Assembly (NCBI GenBank): GCA_947450255.1
Contig: CANFVA010000003.1
Location: 1-50,423, forward strand
Length of the DNA stretch: 50,423 nucleotides
Source of the DNA: Comamonadaceae bacterium
GTDB lineage: Bacteria; Pseudomonadota; Gammaproteobacteria; Burkholderiales; Burkholderiaceae_C
Reading direction: 5' to 3'
Positions within the stretch are counted from its first letter, which is position 1. Every line of letters begins with the position of its first letter. This document shows positions 17,431 through 26,336 of the stretch, piece by piece. A model generated the notes under the pieces. The model was given only the letters and a program-made list of their open reading frames with translations. It was not told where the DNA came from and did not search any database. The position numbers and the translations under genes were made by a program.

Positions 17431-19326
17431 TTATTTCTCCCCGTCCACAGTAAGCACCGTACCCGCGCTGCCATCGGCGCGCCAAACGGTGCCAATAGAG
17501 ACCGATTTCAATTTCTTCTGTCGGCCGTACCAGAGATTGACCACGCCACGCGAGAAGAACACACCCGAAAACATGCTGGTCAAAATGCCCAGGCAATGCA
17601 CCACCGCAAAGCCGCGCACCGGGCCGGAGCCGAAGGCCAGCAAGGCCAGGCCAGCGATCAAGGTAGTCACGTTGGAGTCCAAAATCGTGGCCCAGGCGCG
17701 GTCGTAACCGGCATGGATGGCCGCTTGGGGCGCCGCGCCGTTGCGCAATTCCTCACGCACACGCTCATTGATCAGCACATTAGCGTCAATCGCCATACCC
17801 AGCACCAGTGCCATCGCTGCCATGCCGGGCAAGGTGAGCGTGGCTTGCAACATCGATAACACCGCCACCAGCAGCAATAAATTGACGGCCAAGGCAACAC
17901 TAGAAATCACACCAAACAACAGGTAATACATGCACATAAACACCGCCACGGCAGCAAAACCCCAGGTGACGCTGTTAAAGCCTTTGGCAATATTCTCCGC
18001 ACCCAGCGAGGGGCCAATGGTGCGCTCTTCAATAATCTCCATGGGCGCGGCCAGCGATCCGGCGCGCAGCAGCAGCGCGGTATCAGCCGCCTCCATCGTC
18101 GTCATGCGGCCAGAAATTTGCACCCTGCCGCCGCCGATTTCAGAACGAATCACCGGCGCCGTCACGACCTCGCCCTTGCCTTTTTCAAACAGCAAAATCG
18201 CCATGCGCTTGCCCACACTCTCGCGTGTCACGTCGCGGAAAATGCGCGCGCCCTTGGCATCCAGGGTCAAATGAACCGCCGCCTCTTGCGTCTGGCTGTC
18301 AAAGCCGGGCTGGGCATCGGTCAGGTTTTCACCCGTCAGGATGACTTGTTTTTTCACAATCACCGGCGCGCCATTGCGCTCTAAAAAGCGTTCTGCGCCC
18401 AAAGGCACGGGGCCGGTGCCGGTTTCCGCAGCGCGCGCTTCGGCGCCGTCTTCGACCATGCGGATTTCCAAGGTGGCGGTGCGCCCCAAAATGTCTTTGG
18501 CCTTGGCCGTGTCCTGCACGCCAGGCAATTGCACCACGATGCGGTCCAGGCCCTGCTGCTGAATCACCGGCTCGGCCACGCCCAACTCGTTAATCCGGTT
18601 GTGCAAGGTGGTAATGTTTTGCTTGAGTGCCTGCTCCTGCACTTTGCGTGCTGCCACGGCTTGGATGCTGGCGACCAGCTTGGTCTCGCCAGCGTCCACA
18701 CTTTCTGCGACCACCAGGTCGGGGAATTGGTCTTGGATCAAGCGCTTGGCGGACTCGACCATGGCGGCATCACGAAAGCGAATCTCCACGGTTTGCGCGT
18801 TGCGGCTGATGCCGCCGTGGCGTATGCTTTTCTCGCGCATGGCGCTGCGCAAATCGCCGGCCAGGGATTCGGCTTTTTTGCTCAAAGCCGCTTGCATATC
18901 GACTTGCAACATAAAGTGCACGCCGCCGCGCAAATCCAGGCCCAGGTACATCGGTGAAGCATGCAGACTGCTCAGCCATACCGGTGAGCGCGACAAGAGA
19001 TTGAGCGCCACCACATAGGACGGGTTGGCCGCATCCGGGTTCAGCGCTTGCGAGATCGCATCTTTGGCCTTGAGCTGCACATCGGTGCTGGCAAAGCGGG
19101 CTTTGATGGAATTGCCGTCCAGCGTCACCACTTCGGGGTTGATGCCCGCCGCCTTGAGGGCCTCTTGCACCTGCGTAACGGTGCCCAGGTCCAGCTTGAG
19201 CGAGGCTTTGGCCACCGAGACCTGCACCGCCGGTGATTCGCCGAACATATTAGGCAGCGCGTACAAGCCGCCGATCAGCAGCGCGACCAGCAAGATCGCG
19301 TATTTCCACAGGGAATAACGGTTCAT
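17431..19326 (-). CDS. secD: Protein translocase subunit SecD
   Basis: GLDLRGGVHFMLQVD, NRINELGVAEPVIQQQGLDRIVVQLPGVQDT, GMAIDANVLINERVREEL. Confidence 0.97.
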   Translation of the reverse strand: MNRYSLWKYAILLVALLIGGLYALPNMFGESPAVQVSVAKASLKLDLGTVTQVQEALKAAGINPEVVTLDGNSIKARFASTDVQLKAKDAISQALNPDAANPSYVVALNLLSRSPVWLSSLHASPMYLGLDLRGGVHFMLQVDMQAALSKKAESLAGDLRSAMREKSIRHGGISRNAQTVEIRFRDAAMVESAKRLIQDQFPDLVVAESVDAGETKLVASIQAVAARKVQEQALKQNITTLHNRINELGVAEPVIQQQGLDRIVVQLPGVQDTAKAKDILGRTATLEIRMVEDGAEARAAETGTGPVPLGAERFLERNGAPVIVKKQVILTGENLTDAQPGFDSQTQEAAVHLTLDAKGARIFRDVTRESVGKRMAILLFEKGKGEVVTAPVIRSEIGGGRVQISGRMTTMEAADTALLLRAGSLAAPMEIIEERTIGPSLGAENIAKGFNSVTWGFAAVAVFMCMYYLLFGVISSVALAVNLLLLVAVLSMLQATLTLPGMAAMALVLGMAIDANVLINERVREELRNGAAPQAAIHAGYDRAWATILDSNVTTLIAGLALLAFGSGPVRGFAVVHCLGILTSMFSGVFFSRGVVNLWYGRQKKLKSVSIGTVWRADGSAGTVLTVDGEK

Positions 19327-19364
19327 AAATGCAAAGGCGGCCGAGGCTGCGCTAGAAAAGGGAG

Positions 19365-19691
19365 TTACTTGATGGAGCCTTTGGGCAGTACCTGGATGAC
19401 GGCGCTGCGCTGAACCTGAATTTCCACGCCGGAAGAGACTTCCAAGCCGATAAAGGTATCACCCATTTTGCTGACCTTGCCCAGCAGACCACCGCCAGTG
19501 ATGACTTCGTCGCCTTTGGCGAGCGCTGCAATCATGGCAGCGTGTTCTTTTTGTTTTTTCATTTGCGGGCGGATCATGACGAAATACAGCACCACAAACA
19601 TCAGCGCCAAAGGCAGCATACTCATGAGGGTAGATTGCATATCGCCCCCCGCAGCAGCCGCGGTCTGAGCAAAGGCCGAAGAAATAAACAT
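19365..19691 (-). CDS. yajC: Preprotein translocase subunit YajC
   Basis: [42 protein letters not shown]-type YajC sequence, upstream of secD. Confidence 0.95.
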   Translation of the reverse strand: [108 protein letters not shown]

Positions 19692-19800
19692 TGGATAACT
19701 CCCGGAAAAAAGACGTGAAACCGGGCGCCTGAAGAGGCAACAGCCGGGGATGACAGACGCCCCGATACGGGCAGAGGTCAGCCGCCCATTGTACTGGGCC

Positions 19801-19828
19801 GCCCTTTTGCCACCGGCGGCAAAAGGGC
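19801..19828. repeat. Strong 11-bp inverted repeat (hairpin) between MFS gene and yajC
   Basis: GCCCTTTTGCC-ACCGGC-GGCAAAAGGGC, perfect 11-bp arms. Confidence 0.7.
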
Positions 19829-19845
19829 TAGCCAGCTAAAGCGCA

Positions 19846-21042
19846 TCAGGCCGGCGTCGATGGCGCCGGCGGACGCACAGCACCACGCCGGTACAGGGAC
19901 CAAAGCATCCAAGCCGTCAGCGCCAGGGGCAGCAGTGACAAGGTGTTGAGCCAAAACCAACCACGGGAAGTAACCAAGGCACCGGAGGCAAAAGAAGTGA
20001 TCGCCATGACCGCGAACACGGCAAAGTTGATCACCGCCTGCGCCCGGTCTTTTTCATGCGGCGCATAAGCCTGCAAAGACAGGCTGGTGCCGCCAGTGAA
20101 CAAAAAGTTCCAACCCACGCCCAATAAAAACAAAGCCACGCTGAACTGCAGCACATCTACCCCACTGAGCGCGACCACCACACAGGCGGCGTTGAGCAAA
20201 ACGCCCACGCCCATCACGGGCAAGGCACCCCAGCGCTTGATGAAATCGCCAGTAAAAAAGCCCGGCGCAAACATGCCCAGCACATGCCACTGCAACACCA
20301 GGGCAGTGGAGGCAAAGTCCAAGCCGCATTGCTGCATAGCCAGGGGCGTAGCCGCCATCAAAAGATTCATCACACCATAACCCAGCGCGGCGGCCATACA
20401 GGCAACAAAAAACACCGGCTCACGCATCAGCTGCCAGACATTGCGCCCCGCATCCGGCGCCACAGCCCCGGCGGCGCGCACCGGCTCGGGCGCGAAGACG
20501 ATGCGGCCCATGATCAGCAATGACAACAGCGCCACCGCCGCCAACGCCAGGTAAGCGCCCACAAACGGAACCTTCCAGATTTGCATGGAGTGCACTACCA
20601 GGTACGGCCCGACCACCGCACCAAACAAACCCGCCGCCAGCACCCAGGACACGGCACGTTCACGCGCTGCTGGTAATGCCAATTCCGCAGCAGCAAAGCG
20701 GTACAACTGTCCATTGGCGCTGTAGTACCCGGCGACAAAGGTGGCAGCGACCAGCCCCCAGAAACTATCGCTTTCAATAGCCCAGGCCGCCAACAAAGTG
20801 GACACCAGCGCGACCACCAGCCCAGTTTGAAACCCGATACGCCGACCCCAGTGCGCCTGCACCCGCGCCACCACCGGCGTAGAAAAAGCCGAGCCCAGCA
20901 CATAGCCCATCACCGGCAGGGTAGCCATCCAGGCCTCGGGCGCCAGCCGCAAACCCACCAATCCATTGATCGCGATAAAAGCAATATTGTTGGTAAGCAA
21001 GAATCCTTGGCAAAGCGATAGCAGCCATAAGTTTTTATTCAT
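19846..21042 (-). CDS. MFS transporter
   Basis: 12-TM hydrophobic pattern; likely start MNKNLWLLSLCQGFLLTNNIAFIAINGLVG. Confidence 0.85.
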   Translation of the reverse strand: MNKNLWLLSLCQGFLLTNNIAFIAINGLVGLRLAPEAWMATLPVMGYVLGSAFSTPVVARVQAHWGRRIGFQTGLVVALVSTLLAAWAIESDSFWGLVAATFVAGYYSANGQLYRFAAAELALPAARERAVSWVLAAGLFGAVVGPYLVVHSMQIWKVPFVGAYLALAAVALLSLLIMGRIVFAPEPVRAAGAVAPDAGRNVWQLMREPVFFVACMAAALGYGVMNLLMAATPLAMQQCGLDFASTALVLQWHVLGMFAPGFFTGDFIKRWGALPVMGVGVLLNAACVVVALSGVDVLQFSVALFLLGVGWNFLFTGGTSLSLQAYAPHEKDRAQAVINFAVFAVMAITSFASGALVTSRGWFWLNTLSLLPLALTAWMLWSLYRRGAVRPPAPSTPA

Positions 21043-21099
21043 ATGGGCAGTGTACGTGGCTATCGTAGGCAATGACTTGGGGCTGGGTGCGGATACGGC

Positions 21100-21285
21100 A
21101 GCGGCACAACGCGGTATGTGGGCTCCCTGGGCCATGAGGCCGTGCTGAGTACCGCGCGTAGCGCAAGCTACCCCTTGGGGGCACAGCCTTTGGCGCGCCT
21201 TTTTTTTACTTTTCTTAGGCGAAGCAAAGCAAAGTAGTGCTCGTACCCAGTTGGTAACCCCCAAGTACCTAGCCACTGATAATCA
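21100..21285. repeat. Probable interspersed Comamonadaceae intergenic repeat
   Basis: GCGTAGCGCAAGCTACCCCTTGGGGGCACAGCC...CTTTTCTTAGGCGAAGCAAAGCAAAGTAGTGCTCGTACCCAGTTGGTAACCC; recalled as a recurrent intergenic motif generating spurious ORFs. Confidence 0.4.
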
Positions 21286-21288
21286 ACC

Positions 21289-22713
21289 ATGGCTTTTTGT
21301 TTCCCCCTGCGGCTTAGCATGGCTTGGCTGATATTTACGGTCAGCGCCTGCGCGCAGGCCCAGCTTCCCGCGCCGGTCGCAGAGGCTTTGCAACTGGCCC
21401 GTATCCCGGCCAACGCTACGGCATTTTTGGTCGTGGATGCGCTGGATGCCAAAGCCGCGCCACGCTTACAGCACCGCAGCGAAGCACCTATGCATGCAGC
21501 CTCGGTGATGAAGTTGCTGACCACCTATGCGGCACTGGACTTACTAGGCCCGGCTTTCAGTTGGACCACACCGGTGTACGTCGACGGCCCAGTGCGCGAT
21601 GGCACCTTGAACGGGAATCTTTACATCCAGGGTCAGGGCGATCCCCAACTGGTCATGGAGCGCTTGTGGTTGCTGCTGCGCCGGGTGCAAAGCCTGGGTA
21701 TTTCGCGTATCAGCGGCGACATCGTGCTGGACAATGGTGCGTTTTATGTTCCTGACCAGGACCCCGGCGCGTTTGACGGCGAGCCGCTACGCCCCTACAA
21801 CGCGCGGCCTGAAGCGCTACTGATCAATTACAAATCCCTAGTTATGACTTTCACACCCGAGCCCGGCGGGCGTGTGGCGCGGGTGCAGTACGACCCGCCT
21901 TTAGCAGGCGTGCAAACCCAGGACAGCGTGTCGCTAAGCAGTGGCACCTGCAATGACTACCGTGCCGGTCTCAAGGCGGATTTTTCCGATCCCTTGCGCA
22001 TTCGCTTTGGTGGCGCTCTGCCCGCCAGCTGCGGGGAAAAAATCTGGCCCATTGCCTATGCTGACCCCACCAGTTATGCACCCCGCGCGGTGCAAGGTCT
22101 GTGGCGCAGCATGGGCGCGGGTTTGGAAGGCAATGTCCGCTGGGGCACGGTGCCCAGCAAATTGCAAGAAGCCAAGCCACTATTGGAGTGGCGCTCGCCG
22201 CCGCTGGCCGAGGTGGTGCGCGAGATCAACAAATACAGCAATAACGTCATGGCCCAGCAAGTGTTCTTGACCTTGGGCCGCGAAGGCGGTGTTGGCACGG
22301 CGCGGGCCGAGCAGTCACGCGCCGTGTTGCAAAAATGGTGGGAAACGCATATCGGCACGGACGACCTGCCGCTGGTGGATAACGGCGCTGGCTTGTCCCG
22401 CACGGAGCGCATCAATGCCCGTGCGCTAGGCCAGTTGCTGCAACACGCGTACCGCTCGCCCTTGATGCCCGAGATCGTGGCATCGCTGCCCATCACCGGT
22501 ATCGATGGCACGCTCACCCGCTCCAAAGCCCGTGCTGCGGGCAGTGCCCACCTCAAAACCGGCAGCCTCCAAGGCGTCAATGCCATCGCCGGCTATGTCG
22601 ATGCCGCTAGCGGCAAACGCTATGCCGTAGTCGCCCTTATCAACCATGCCAACGCGGCCGCCGCACGCCCCGTGCTGGACGCGCTGGTGGACTGGGCCGC
22701 CCAGGACAAATAA
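21289..22713 (+). CDS. dacB: D-alanyl-D-alanine carboxypeptidase/endopeptidase (PBP4 family)
   Basis: AASVMKLLTTYAALDLLGPAF (SxxK), YSNNVMAQQ (SxN), AHLKTGSLQGVNAIAGYV (KTG). Confidence 0.93.
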   Translation: MAFCFPLRLSMAWLIFTVSACAQAQLPAPVAEALQLARIPANATAFLVVDALDAKAAPRLQHRSEAPMHAASVMKLLTTYAALDLLGPAFSWTTPVYVDGPVRDGTLNGNLYIQGQGDPQLVMERLWLLLRRVQSLGISRISGDIVLDNGAFYVPDQDPGAFDGEPLRPYNARPEALLINYKSLVMTFTPEPGGRVARVQYDPPLAGVQTQDSVSLSSGTCNDYRAGLKADFSDPLRIRFGGALPASCGEKIWPIAYADPTSYAPRAVQGLWRSMGAGLEGNVRWGTVPSKLQEAKPLLEWRSPPLAEVVREINKYSNNVMAQQVFLTLGREGGVGTARAEQSRAVLQKWWETHIGTDDLPLVDNGAGLSRTERINARALGQLLQHAYRSPLMPEIVASLPITGIDGTLTRSKARAAGSAHLKTGSLQGVNAIAGYVDAASGKRYAVVALINHANAAAARPVLDALVDWAAQDK

Positions 22714-22721
22714 CAAGACCT

Positions 22722-22979
22722 ATGAATCTCACCGACACCATTGGCACCCTGGGCGCCAGCCTGACCACCATCGCCTTCATGCCCCAGGTCTGGCATACCT
22801 TTCGCACCAAGGACGTGAGCGGCATCTCGCTGGGCATGTACACCGTGCTGACCGTGGGCATCGCCTTGTGGGTGGTCTATGGCTGGCTACTTTCGGCTTG
22901 GCCCATCATCATCTCCAACGGCATCACGCTGTCATTGGCCATGATGATTTTGCTGATGAAGCTGCGCTACCGGCAATAA
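22722..22979 (+). CDS. SemiSWEET/PQ-loop sugar transporter
   Basis: 85 aa three-TM protein: GTLGASLTTIAFMPQVWHTFRTKDVSGISLGMY...LWVVYGWLL. Confidence 0.9.
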   Translation: MNLTDTIGTLGASLTTIAFMPQVWHTFRTKDVSGISLGMYTVLTVGIALWVVYGWLLSAWPIIISNGITLSLAMMILLMKLRYRQ

Positions 22980-23224
22980 GGCCAGACCGGGGCAAGCCCA
23001 AAACCCAGACTGGGCACCGGCACAATGCTGCGACGCACCAATGGGACCGTCCTGTGCTCGGCCCTGACGGCAATGAAGGGGCGAGACCGCAGCAACCCAT
23101 GTGTTCTGAACGGGTTTACCCGAATTACGCAAAACTGGGGTTTCCACTAAATTGGCTACCGAATTTGCTATTTCACCCATAGCATGAAGACCGCTGCCCC
23201 TCAATACCCAAGGAGACATTCAGT

Positions 23225-24793
23225 ATGCGATTTGTAAAACAGTTGGCGCTCGGTTCCATCACGGTATTGCTGCTTGCAGCATGCGGCGGTGGCGGTGGCC
23301 CGCTTGGCCTCCAATCCACCAGTCCAGCCAGAGGTGATCTGATGCAATCACCGCCGCCGCGAATCATCTCGGTGTCTGCTGCTGAGTTCAAAGGTTCGCT
23401 GATGGCCAGTAGTAGTGGCCAAGCCTTGTTGCAACTAGCCAACGACCCAGTTTGCGGCGTCGATGTCAACTACATCAAGTACGGGACCGTGGGAGGCAAA
23501 GGCGAGGCGACTACTGCATCTGCGGCCTTGATGGTACCAACCGGTAATGATGCTCGCTGCACGGGTGCGCGTCCTATTTTGCTTTATGCCCATGGCACAA
23601 CAATCGAAAAACGCTATAACTTGGCGGATTGGATAGACCGCACTAACCCGGCATTTTCAGAATCCACGATGCTGGCGGCTCTTTATGCAGCACAGGGCTA
23701 CATCGTAGTAGCGCCCAATTACGCTGGCTACGACAGTTCTACACTGGACTACCACCCTTACCTCAATGCTGACCAACAATCTAAAGATATGATGGATGCC
23801 TTGAAAGCAGCCAAGACCGCTTTGCCGGGACTACTTTCTTCCACGACGGCAAGCGCGAGATTGTTTGTGACCGGATATTCCCAAGGCGGTCATGTGGCAA
23901 TGGCTACACACCGGGCCTTACAAGAAGCAAATATCCTGGTAACTGCATCGGCGCCTATGTCTGGACCCTATGCACTAGCTGCCCAGTCAGATGCGACTTT
24001 CCTAGGGCAAGTCAATGCGGGTTCGACAATTTTCACACCAATGATTATCACCAGTGCGCAAAAAACCTTTGGTGACATTTACAGCACGCCTGGTGATTTG
24101 TATGAGAGCGCTTATGCAACCGGCATAGAAAGTCTTTTGCCCGGGCCCTACAACTGGACGACCATATTCTCCAAATTGCCTCAAACTGCATTGTTTAGCA
24201 GTACCGCACCGACGGGCATGAGCGCCATCACCCCTCCTACGGGCTACGGTGCAATCGACGCACTTTTTGCGTCTGGATTTGGCACCGCCAACCTGATAAA
24301 AAACAGTGCGCGCGCGAGTTATGTAGCCGATGCGATGGCGAACCCCGACGGCGCCATTGCAGGGACCACACTGCTACCCGCTGCATCCCCCAGTAGTCCC
24401 TTGCGAAAGGCAGCTAAAGCAAACGATCTACGCGGCTGGACTCCTACATCGCCGGTACTTTTGTGCGGCGGAAATGGAGATCCGACCGTCTTCTACGCTG
24501 TACACACGACGGTCATGAAGACACTCTGGACAGGTTTAGGTCCGCTCGTCACGGAGTTGGATGTTGATTCGGCAGCGACCAACGCCGATCCCTTCGGAGC
24601 GGTAAAAGCGGCATTCGCGAGCAATAAAGCGGCTACCGGCACAGCAGCAGCCACAGCAGCACTTGCTGCTGGCAAAAGTTCTGGAGAGGCCGCCGTTGCC
24701 GCAGCTACGGCAGTGGTTAGCAGCTACCACGGCACCCTGGTTCCCCCGTTCTGCAATGTAGCAGCACGGGCATTTTTCAGCCAGTTTCAATAA
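23225..24793 (+). CDS. Lipoprotein alpha/beta hydrolase (secretory lipase/esterase-like)
   Basis: Lipobox LLAACGGGGG; ILLYAHGTTIEK; GYSQGG nucleophile elbow; Ala-rich C-terminal segment. Confidence 0.75.
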   Translation: MRFVKQLALGSITVLLLAACGGGGGPLGLQSTSPARGDLMQSPPPRIISVSAAEFKGSLMASSSGQALLQLANDPVCGVDVNYIKYGTVGGKGEATTASAALMVPTGNDARCTGARPILLYAHGTTIEKRYNLADWIDRTNPAFSESTMLAALYAAQGYIVVAPNYAGYDSSTLDYHPYLNADQQSKDMMDALKAAKTALPGLLSSTTASARLFVTGYSQGGHVAMATHRALQEANILVTASAPMSGPYALAAQSDATFLGQVNAGSTIFTPMIITSAQKTFGDIYSTPGDLYESAYATGIESLLPGPYNWTTIFSKLPQTALFSSTAPTGMSAITPPTGYGAIDALFASGFGTANLIKNSARASYVADAMANPDGAIAGTTLLPAASPSSPLRKAAKANDLRGWTPTSPVLLCGGNGDPTVFYAVHTTVMKTLWTGLGPLVTELDVDSAATNADPFGAVKAAFASNKAATGTAAATAALAAGKSSGEAAVAAATAVVSSYHGTLVPPFCNVAARAFFSQFQ

Positions 24794-24811
24794 TTCGTCG
24801 GAGTCCTCGCT

Positions 24812-25513
24812 ATGAAAAAAAACACGTGCTTGAGCATTGCGTTCACGACTTTGGTATTTGGCTTTTCCAGTGCAGCGTTTGCACAAGCCACTACGGTAAG
24901 AGTTGGCTGGGTTCAAATCGATCCGCAATCATCCGCTTCGTCTATTTATGGCCCTTTTACCCCAACCGACGCACTAAGTTTGAACGTCAGCAAGCAGTCC
25001 ACCCTGTTTTTCTCGGTAGCGCGTGAAATTGAGCCCAACTTAGAAGTGGAACTTGCATTGGGCATACCGCCCACCCATGACAACACACTGGTGGTTAAAA
25101 ATGCGAGTGCCGTCACGCCGGGGGTCGCCGCACTGAACGGGCAAGTTGCGGCAACCGTGCGCCAAATCGCGCCAACCTTGTTTTTGAACTACCGGTTTGA
25201 CGACGTGGGTGGTGGTGTGCGTCCCTTTGTCGGAGCAGGTATTAACTACACGGTGTTTGATAACGCAAGCTCCACTGCGGTCAATGACAAGGTTAACGGG
25301 GGACCGACCTCTATCAAACTTTCATCATCCATAGGATTGGCATTTCAGGTAGGCGCTACAGCACAAATCAGCGGGCCTTGGAGCGCCAACATCGTATGGT
25401 CGACCGCGCAAGTCAGCACAAAGATGACCAGTAACACCTTGGGCATAGAACGTAATGCAGATGTGACTATGAGTCCCTCTGTCATCACGCTAAGCGTAGG
25501 CTATACGTTTTAA
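24812..25513 (+). CDS. OmpW-family outer membrane protein
   Basis: Signal peptide; IEPNLEVELALGIPPTHDNTL, APTLFLNYRFDDVGGGVRPFVGAGINYTVFD, C-terminal VGYTF. Confidence 0.9.
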   Translation: MKKNTCLSIAFTTLVFGFSSAAFAQATTVRVGWVQIDPQSSASSIYGPFTPTDALSLNVSKQSTLFFSVAREIEPNLEVELALGIPPTHDNTLVVKNASAVTPGVAALNGQVAATVRQIAPTLFLNYRFDDVGGGVRPFVGAGINYTVFDNASSTAVNDKVNGGPTSIKLSSSIGLAFQVGATAQISGPWSANIVWSTAQVSTKMTSNTLGIERNADVTMSPSVITLSVGYTF

Positions 25514-25541
25514 AAAATTGCAATTCCTTCCCGGACAAATA

Positions 25542-25573
25542 AAAGCCCTTGCTTATCAGCAAGGGCTTTTTTT
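25542..25573. terminator. Intrinsic (bidirectional) terminator between convergent ompW and yggS
   Basis: AAAGCCCTTGC-TTATCA-GCAAGGGCTTTTTTT. Confidence 0.9.
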
Positions 25574-26264
25574 ATGCCCGTGCGCTGCGGGCTCCAAAAA
25601 TCGCCGAGCCCACGCGCACCATCGTGCTTCCCGCATGGACGGCCGCTTCTAAATCTGCACTCATGCCCAACGACAGTGTGTCCAGATCAAAGCCTTGTGC
25701 CTTGAGGGATTCGTACACGGCCCGGGCGCGCTGATGGACTCCCAAGGCACTTGCAAAGTCCGCTGCAGGCTCAGGAATGCTCATGATCCCGCGCAGACGC
25801 AAGCCCGGTAGCGTGGCGATCTGGCGGGCCAGCTCGGCAACTTGTTCGGGCGCTACACCCGCCTTGGTTGGTCCGCCATCGACGTTGACCTGAATGCACA
25901 CTTGGAGCGGCGCGCAAGATGGCGACCGCTGCTCGCTCAAACGATGCGCAATTTTGGGCCGGTCAATCGAATGCACCCAGTCGAAATGCTCGGCGACCAG
26001 CCGGGTTTTATTGCTTTGGATCGGGCCAATGCAGTGCCAGACCAGCGGCAAGTGCGCCAGTTGCCGGATTTTGTCTACACCCTCTTGGATGTAGTTCTCC
26101 CCGAAATCGACCTGCCCTGCGGCATGGGCCTGGGCGACCGCTTGCGCCGGAAAGGTCTTGGAGACAGCCAGCAAGCGGACTGAGGACGGGTCCCGGCCCG
26201 CAGACGCACAGGCCTGACGCAGGCGCAGCCCTATTGCTTCCAAATTATTTTTTATTTCCAACAT
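25572..26264 (-). CDS. YggS/PLPBP family pyridoxal-phosphate homeostasis protein
   Basis: RLLAVSKTFPAQAV, FGENYIQEGVDKI, WHCIGPIQSNKTR, LSLGMSADLEAAVHAGSTMVRVGSAIFG. Confidence 0.95.
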   Translation of the reverse strand: MLEIKNNLEAIGLRLRQACASAGRDPSSVRLLAVSKTFPAQAVAQAHAAGQVDFGENYIQEGVDKIRQLAHLPLVWHCIGPIQSNKTRLVAEHFDWVHSIDRPKIAHRLSEQRSPSCAPLQVCIQVNVDGGPTKAGVAPEQVAELARQIATLPGLRLRGIMSIPEPAADFASALGVHQRARAVYESLKAQGFDLDTLSLGMSADLEAAVHAGSTMVRVGSAIFGARSARA

Positions 26265-26317
26265 AATTAGAATATAGTAATTAAAACAATTATGTTATTT
26301 GTGATTAAAAATAAGCC
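26238..26317. promoter_or_regulatory. AT-rich yggS-pilT divergent promoter region with nested inverted repeats
   Basis: AACATAATT (26260-26268) / AATTATGTT (26288-26296) perfect 9-bp inverted repeat in an A+T-rich intergenic region. Confidence 0.4.
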
Positions 26318-26336
26318 AACAACCGGGATAAACACC

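Noticed and set aside
21168-21524. 118-aa ORF overlapping the start of dacB
   Set aside because: Its C-terminal part comes from the intergenic repeat and the rest is antisense to dacB.
24600-24725. Ala-rich repetitive coding segment near the lipase C-terminus
   Set aside because: Low-complexity Ala stretch without exact nucleotide repeats; probably just a helical or linker segment.
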